A DNA stretch of 22,458 bases. It comes from Cercozoa sp. M6MM. Taxonomy: Eukaryota > Endomyxa: Ascetosporea. The stretch is from assembly GCA_040357565.1 (NCBI GenBank), contig JBDODJ010000183.1. One strand, given 5' to 3'. The first letter of the stretch is position 1. Every line of letters starts with the position of its first letter. Of this stretch, positions 18,203-22,458 are shown piece by piece. The notes beneath the pieces are model-generated. The model made no database searches, was not told the origin of the DNA, and saw nothing but the letters and a program-made list of their open reading frames with translations. Both the position numbers and the translations under genes were made by a program.

Positions 18203-18254
<52 letters not shown>

Positions 18255-18747
18255 ATGTGTGCGTGTGTGCGTGTGGTGTGCAGTGGAATCTCGACGCTGA
18301 AGCGTCGCCGTCGCGTGATGTTGCACGAATGGCGAAACTGGAGGTTTTGCTTGCTTTTGCCTGTGTTTTCGTTTTTTCTTTCCCCTTTAAATTCTATACT
18401 TTAGGCCAAGCGACGTCGCATTTGTGACAGTCCGAACGGTCGATTGAACTCTTTTTCGTTGACGCTGCTGACTATCGCGACTCTGCGTCACTGTGTACAC
18501 ATTTTCTTGAACCATTCATTGCCTTTTGGAGTTCTTTTTTGCAGAAGGATGAAGTGCGATCGACACGCGAAGCACTTGCGTTGCTGTTCCAAGCACTGTC
18601 AAAACTGGGTAAGAGAGATTGTTTTTTCAAGAATTTGTATTTGTACTGTGAAACAGGAACGATAGCGATTGACACGCATCGGCAAAATGTACAAAAACCA
18701 AGCAAACCTGTGTCTGTGTGTCTGTGTCTGTGTGTGTGTGTGTGTGT

Positions 18748-18823
<76 letters not shown>

Positions 18824-19278
18824 TTCGTGTTTTGTGGGTAGAGCTGGTTTGTGCCCAAAAAGTCGCTGCCGCGACACATCCACGCGAAACTCTTCGTCAT
18901 TCTTGATCCGTTGGATGCTACAGACAACGCCGCTCGCTCTGTTCGTTTCTTTTTTTTAGTTCTCAGTCTGTCTGAGTGTTGTTACCTTGTAATTTCAGGT
19001 GAGAAAAAAGGGCGCTTTTAACGCAATTCGAAAGGCAGCAGAGAGCGCATCTACGGTATACACCCAACTACCCAACACAGGACGTCGTGTATATTGCTGT
19101 TTCGTGTTCAGTACTTCAGCGAGGCGCCTTTCGTCCGGCATTTTAATCAGGAAGGGTATGCCTGTCATAATATTGCATTCCGATTCAACGCAAATACAGT
19201 CGTATTGGCAGAACAAGCAGTTATAACAACTCGGACGTGTTCGACGTTGTTTTCGGTAGCAGACGTAGTGCCGGCTAG
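16775..19278 (+). CDS. TRF4/PAPD-like non-canonical poly(A) or U polymerase (about 416 aa)
   Basis: Eighteen exons fit: 16775-16841, 16913-16983, 17041-17146, 17205-17265, 17323-17360, 17440-17499, 17551-17613, 17671-17741, 17795-17900, 17949-18031, 18284-18343, 18405-18494, 18545-18608, 18657-18688, 18842-18940, 18999-19055, 19112-19155, 19200-19278. The nucleotidyltransferase core reads ALNIALLGSAHASVRIDLPS then SDFDVILYG (GS motif and the catalytic DxD), and LDVDISVLN gives the third acidic strand. After the TG-repeat intron, GRLNSFSLTLLTIATLRH matches the GGLSSYxLxLM region of the central domain. The end reads HAKLFVILDPLDATDNAA then RSVRKKGAFNAIRKA, the NxxRxxxxxxxIxxAF pattern that closes the PAP-associated domain. 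Known: such enzymes add A or U tails to nuclear or cytoplasmic RNAs. The expected NxxYTGG is replaced by diverged sequence, so activity or specificity may differ. The intron 17361-17439 ends AAG and is weak. The last intron is optional: the frame stays open without it to TAG near 19292. Confidence 0.8.
18057..18253 (+). repeat. (TG)n microsatellite with 100-N gap inside a TRF4-like intron
   Basis: TG repeats run 18057-18100, then N at 18101-18200, then TG again 18205-18253 with CATGTGTGCG interruptions. It fills the intron 18032-18283. True length is unknown because the gap is a fixed 100 N. Confidence 0.97.
18706..18820 (+). repeat. second (TG)n microsatellite in the same gene's intron 18689-18841
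   Basis: TGTCTG-type units lead into a near-perfect TG run interrupted once by GAG. It sits between the donor at 18689 and the acceptor GGGTAG at 18836-18841. Confidence 0.95.
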
Positions 19279-19441
19279 TCGAGGGCTAACGTAGTCTACA
19301 AACTGCGGCTTGCGGCCGGGGGCTGGCGACATATTTAAAATAGGCTACAGGCTGAGCACAATTCCCTTTTTACAACTGCCGGATACCGCTCAGGGTGCCG
19401 AATCTCCAAAAAACCACTAGGATAATGATGTAACAACTTCA
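19279..19441. promoter_or_regulatory. intergenic region upstream of GluRS
   Basis: 163 bp between co-oriented genes, with a GC-rich 5' part and a more AT-rich 3' part. No clear motif. Confidence 0.45.
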
Positions 19442-21644
19442 ATGTCGATCACCGTTTTATTTAGTCTTTTATTTTTCTGCTGGGCGCTCAACAGTATTCA
19501 CCGCGCACGATCGCTGTGCTTTGGGTGCGTGCAATGGTGCTCCGAGTTCGGGCAGCGTGCCTACGAAGTGCGGCGCGCTTTTACACTAGGCGCCGACGCG
19601 GAGGTAGACAAAAATAAGCCCGGTTTTAACCTTTTTCTCACCTTTTGGATCTCAAACAGAGTCCCAACTCGAACTTCCGCGCGGATTTGATCGAGTCAGG
19701 ACTCGCTTTGCACCTTCTCCGACCGGAGAGCTGCACCTGGGTGGCTTGCGCTCAGCGCTGTACAACTATCTGTTCGCAAAATCGCGCGGTGGCGACTTCT
19801 TGCTACGTATCGAGGACACTGACCAAACGCGGCTTGTCGAAGGTTCTGCTGACCGTGTTTTCGAGGTAGCTAGGCTTCCAGCTTTTCTTTTTTGCTGCTT
19901 AAGATGATCTTTCAATGCAGACTCTCGATTGGGCCGGTTTGCGCCCTGATGAAGGTCCGCGAGTCGGCGGTGCGAGCGGTCCTTACGTGCAGTCTGAACG
20001 CGCGAAGCAAGGCTTTTACAACGATGTGGTGGGCGAGTTGATGGACCGTGGTCATGCATATCGATGCTTCTGCTCGGCCGATCGACTTGAGAAACTGCGA
20101 CTTGAGCAAAGTCAGCAAGGTGTCGCAACCATGTACGACAGGCACTGCGCTTCGCTTTCGAAAGCAGAGTCTGATGCCCGTGCTCGAAACGAACCGTTTG
20201 TGGTGCGAATGCGGGTGCCTGAGGGTATCCACATCATTTATGTTTTGAAATTGAGTTTAGTGATTAAACGATGTGTCCCTTTAGGCGAAGTGCAAATGCA
20301 AGACATTGTCTCTGGCCGTTTGCACGTCGATGGACGCACTGTGGATGATCAAGTTTTAATGAAGTCGGACGGCATGCCGACTTACCACCTTGCTTGCGTT
20401 GTTGACGACCGCATGTACCACTGCTTGCATTGTTTTCGAAAGTGTAAAGGGTAAATTTAGGATGGAGATTTCGCATGTGATTCGCGGAGCCGAGTGGCTT
20501 CCTTCGCTCCCCAAGCACGCGCTTTTGTACGATATGCTGGAGTGGCAGCGACCTCGTTTCGGTATCTCATGTGCTTGTTTGGTTGTTTTGCGATATTTTT
20601 GCGCATGCAGCGCACCTTCCTCTCTTGCTGGATGGCGAATTCGGTGGCAAGCTCAGTAAGCGGAACAAAGCTTCTTCGGTGCAGTGGTTCATTAACCAAG
20701 GTAACTTCAGTTGCTAAACCTCCATGTTTTCATTTCGTATGACCGGCGTAGGTTTCTTGAGCGATGCCGTGCTCAACTTTGTCGCTTTCCTCGGCTGGGG
20801 TGGCGACGTGCATGGCCAACGTCTCAAGCTGCCCGAGCTTGTTGAGCACTTCGACCTTTCCCGTATTATAGCATTCGTTTGTTGTATTTTGTACGTCATA
20901 CCTTGTTAGGTGTGGGAAAGAGTGGCGCGATTGTCGATCTCGCGATGCTTCGTTCAATCAACAAAGCTCACGTTGCCGAAGCTGTGCGATCGGGTACTCT
21001 TTTGTCTTTTGCTATGTGTTAGATTTGCTGCATATTGTGTCTTCAGAATCGACCGCGCTGGACGAAATGTGCGCCTGCCTAGAAAAGAAGGTTCGAGAGG
21101 AATTTCCGCATGCCGCAGGAACAGAAAGCGCTCGTGTACGCCGCATCGCGAAGTTGCTCAGCGATCGTGCGTCGTGTGTCGAAGAGATGCTTGGTAAAAG
21201 AGGTCATTTGACATCACGTAGTAAGAAAATGAGAGAATGCTACGTGTGCACTTAGGCCTGGCGGAGCACTTTTTTGTCGAGGACTGGGAAAGCGCCCCAC
21301 CAAGAGACGACTCTGAATTGCTCGCTGTGAGCACTTTCCGCTCTCTTCTTGCAGAGCAGCTTGCAGAGGACCAAGATGTTGATTTCGCGAAGCTTCTCAA
21401 AACGACGCAACAGCAGACGAAACTCAAGGGCAAACGACTGATGATGCCTGTATGCTTTCTCCATACGTGTACGCTGCGTACACTCATTTATGTTTGCATA
21501 TGTGCGTAGATCCGCCGCGCAATCACAGGCGCCGAGGTCGGAGCGTCGTTATCGGAGACGCTCGCTATCCTGGGCCGCGACACTTGCCTGCGGCGGCTCG
21601 ACTCCGTGCTTAAGGACGCGCCCGTAGTTGAAGACACTGCTTGA
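19442..21644 (+). CDS. glutamyl-tRNA synthetase, bacterial/organellar type, with N-terminal targeting leader (553 aa)
   Basis: Eleven exons in phase: 19442-19603, 19662-19865, 19921-20224, 20285-20414, 20461-20561, 20611-20700, 20752-20862, 20910-20993, 21047-21193, 21256-21449, 21510-21644. It charges tRNA-Glu (and possibly tRNA-Gln for amidation) in an organelle. The class I core is clear: [20 protein letters not shown] (HIGH region), [98 protein letters not shown] (KMSKS loop), [14 protein letters not shown], and the anticodon domain ending [19 protein letters not shown]. The first exon adds 54 residues: hydrophobic [16 protein letters not shown] then an Arg-containing segment, which looks like a signal peptide followed by a transit region. 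The acceptor for exon 2 is chosen at CAGAG so that phase fits. Confidence 0.96.
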
Positions 21645-21940
21645 TGTGAGTGTGTGAGGATGCTACGAAACTCTCAAGTTGGAAACGAAATGCGTTGTCG
21701 ACGGACTCGCGTCGGCTGTCGCGTCGTGGACGCGACGTGCCATCATGATGACTGAAATCCGATCGGATTAAACCTTCCTTTCCGTGGTCCAACTTTCGCG
21801 GGCCTTCCTACAGCAGGCAATGCTTACGTACCCTCGTAGAGATGGATGTGGAAGCAAGCAAACTGCAGAGCAACAGACTAGCTAACCGGCAGTCTCAATC
21901 ACAAAGCCACAAACTCTTAGCTCTTCTTTCTCTTTTGCTT
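21645..21940. other. intergenic/3' region after GluRS
   Basis: About 296 bp. A minus-strand frame with a possible intron could encode GRPAKVGPRKGRFNPIGFQ and end near 21749, but I could not tie it to an upstream exon with confidence. Otherwise no feature is seen. Confidence 0.4.
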
Positions 21941-22393
21941 TCATGGCAGGAGACCAGCGGAGCTCGAGACTGCATAATCTGAGTCAGTTTGTAAAATTTA
22001 CTCAAGTCTGATTCTGGAGAAGAGAGTCCTTGTTCCTGCCGCGGTGGATGTGTCGTGGAATACAAAGTCGCTGTACGAGTGCCTGGTTGAAATTGCTTGT
22101 GCTGCTTGTGCTCGTGCTGCTTGTGCTATTCGAGCTGCTGCTGCGGCTACTGTCACTGCTGTTTCTGCGCTTGCTGCGCTTGCGTCTGTGTGGAAACACG
22201 GTGTGGTCGCCTCGATTCTCGAGATAGGCAGAGCTTCGAGCTCGACGAAGTCGCGCGGTCACGCGTCGTTTAATTTTTGGCTCGCGGTGCATTTGGCGGA
22301 GTGCAAGCCGCAAATGAATACACGCGCGGTGTCGGTTTGTGCCGTTCATTGGCATGCACACCGAGTGCTTGTGCCACCGTCTGTCTTTGCTGC

Positions 22394-22397
<4 letters not shown>
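21941..22397 (-). CDS. possible Ser/Arg-rich protein (doubtful, maybe partial)
   Basis: A minus-strand frame from ATG 22397 is basic (REPKIKRRVTARLRRARSS, RRKRSKRRN), then runs into a Ser/Thr stretch (SSDSSRSSSSNSTSSTST). Exons 22397-22077, 22035-22002 and 21978-21941 join in phase with introns of 41 and 23 bp; the second is too short to trust. Low-complexity AGC codons can create such a frame by chance, and the ATG lies against the TG microsatellite, so the real gene may extend beyond the right edge. No family is recognised. Confidence 0.3.

Positions 22398-22449
<52 letters not shown>
22395..22449 (+). repeat. (TG)n microsatellite at the right edge
   Basis: A near-perfect TG run ends at about 22449 and is followed by a short G run at the window end. 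Confidence 0.97.
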
Positions 22450-22452
<3 letters not shown>

Positions 22453-22458
22453 GGGGCG

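Noticed and set aside
18056-18841. Cys-Val and His-Thr repeat proteins
   Set aside because: Translations of TG microsatellites and of N gaps, in introns of the TRF4-like gene.
1-22458. Mobile elements, viral fossils, CRISPR arrays, rRNA
   Set aside because: No transposase, reverse transcriptase, integrase or capsid motif, no long terminal or inverted repeats and no spaced palindromic repeats were seen on either strand.

Overview
This window comes from a nuclear genome of a eukaryote, most likely a microbial alga or other protist. Nearly every gene is cut into many small exons (often 40-150 bp) by very short spliceosomal introns (mostly 45-80 bp). I rebuilt each model exon by exon from reading-frame phase, GT/AG borders and protein-family motifs. 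No bacterial operon, CRISPR, rRNA, tRNA or mobile element is visible. Base composition is mixed, with homopolymer C/G tracts, TG microsatellites and three 100-N assembly gaps (391-490, 945-1044, 18101-18200). The organism cannot be named from the sequence. A glutamyl-tRNA synthetase of bacterial/organellar type with a signal-peptide-like leader hints at, but does not prove, a plastid of secondary origin.

Layout, left to right: (1) an MFSD1-type lysosomal transporter on the minus strand, running off the left edge; (2) divergent from it, an RRM protein with an RS-rich tail (+); (3) convergent with that, alpha-glucosidase I (MOGS, GH63) on the minus strand in 24 exons; (4) a doubtful small secreted ORF (-); (5) an ArfGAP protein with a PH-like C-terminus (+); (6) convergent with it, the rRNA m5C methyltransferase NOP2 (-), 19 exons; (7) divergent from NOP2 over 163 bp, a seven-transmembrane receptor resembling GPR157/cAMP-receptor-type GPCRs (+); (8) an unrecognised 178-aa protein (+); (9) a TRF4-like non-canonical poly(A)/nucleotidyl-transferase (+) with TG microsatellites in two introns; (10) an organellar-type glutamyl-tRNA synthetase (+); (11) a doubtful Ser/Arg-rich ORF (-) at the right edge next to a terminal TG repeat.

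The genes do not form one pathway. They are housekeeping functions of a complex cell: lysosomal export, splicing, N-glycan trimming in the ER, Arf-dependent traffic, ribosome biogenesis, RNA 3'-end tailing and organellar translation, plus one signalling receptor. Spacing is compact: two convergent pairs (one with only 42 bp between stop codons) and two divergent pairs sharing promoters of about 155-165 bp. The most interesting signals are the splicing architecture (GTAC-type donors, almost no GTAAG; a repeated TTTACCC/poly-C element in introns of the left 10 kb only), the receptor, the C-terminal CCC of the ArfGAP protein and the GluRS leader.
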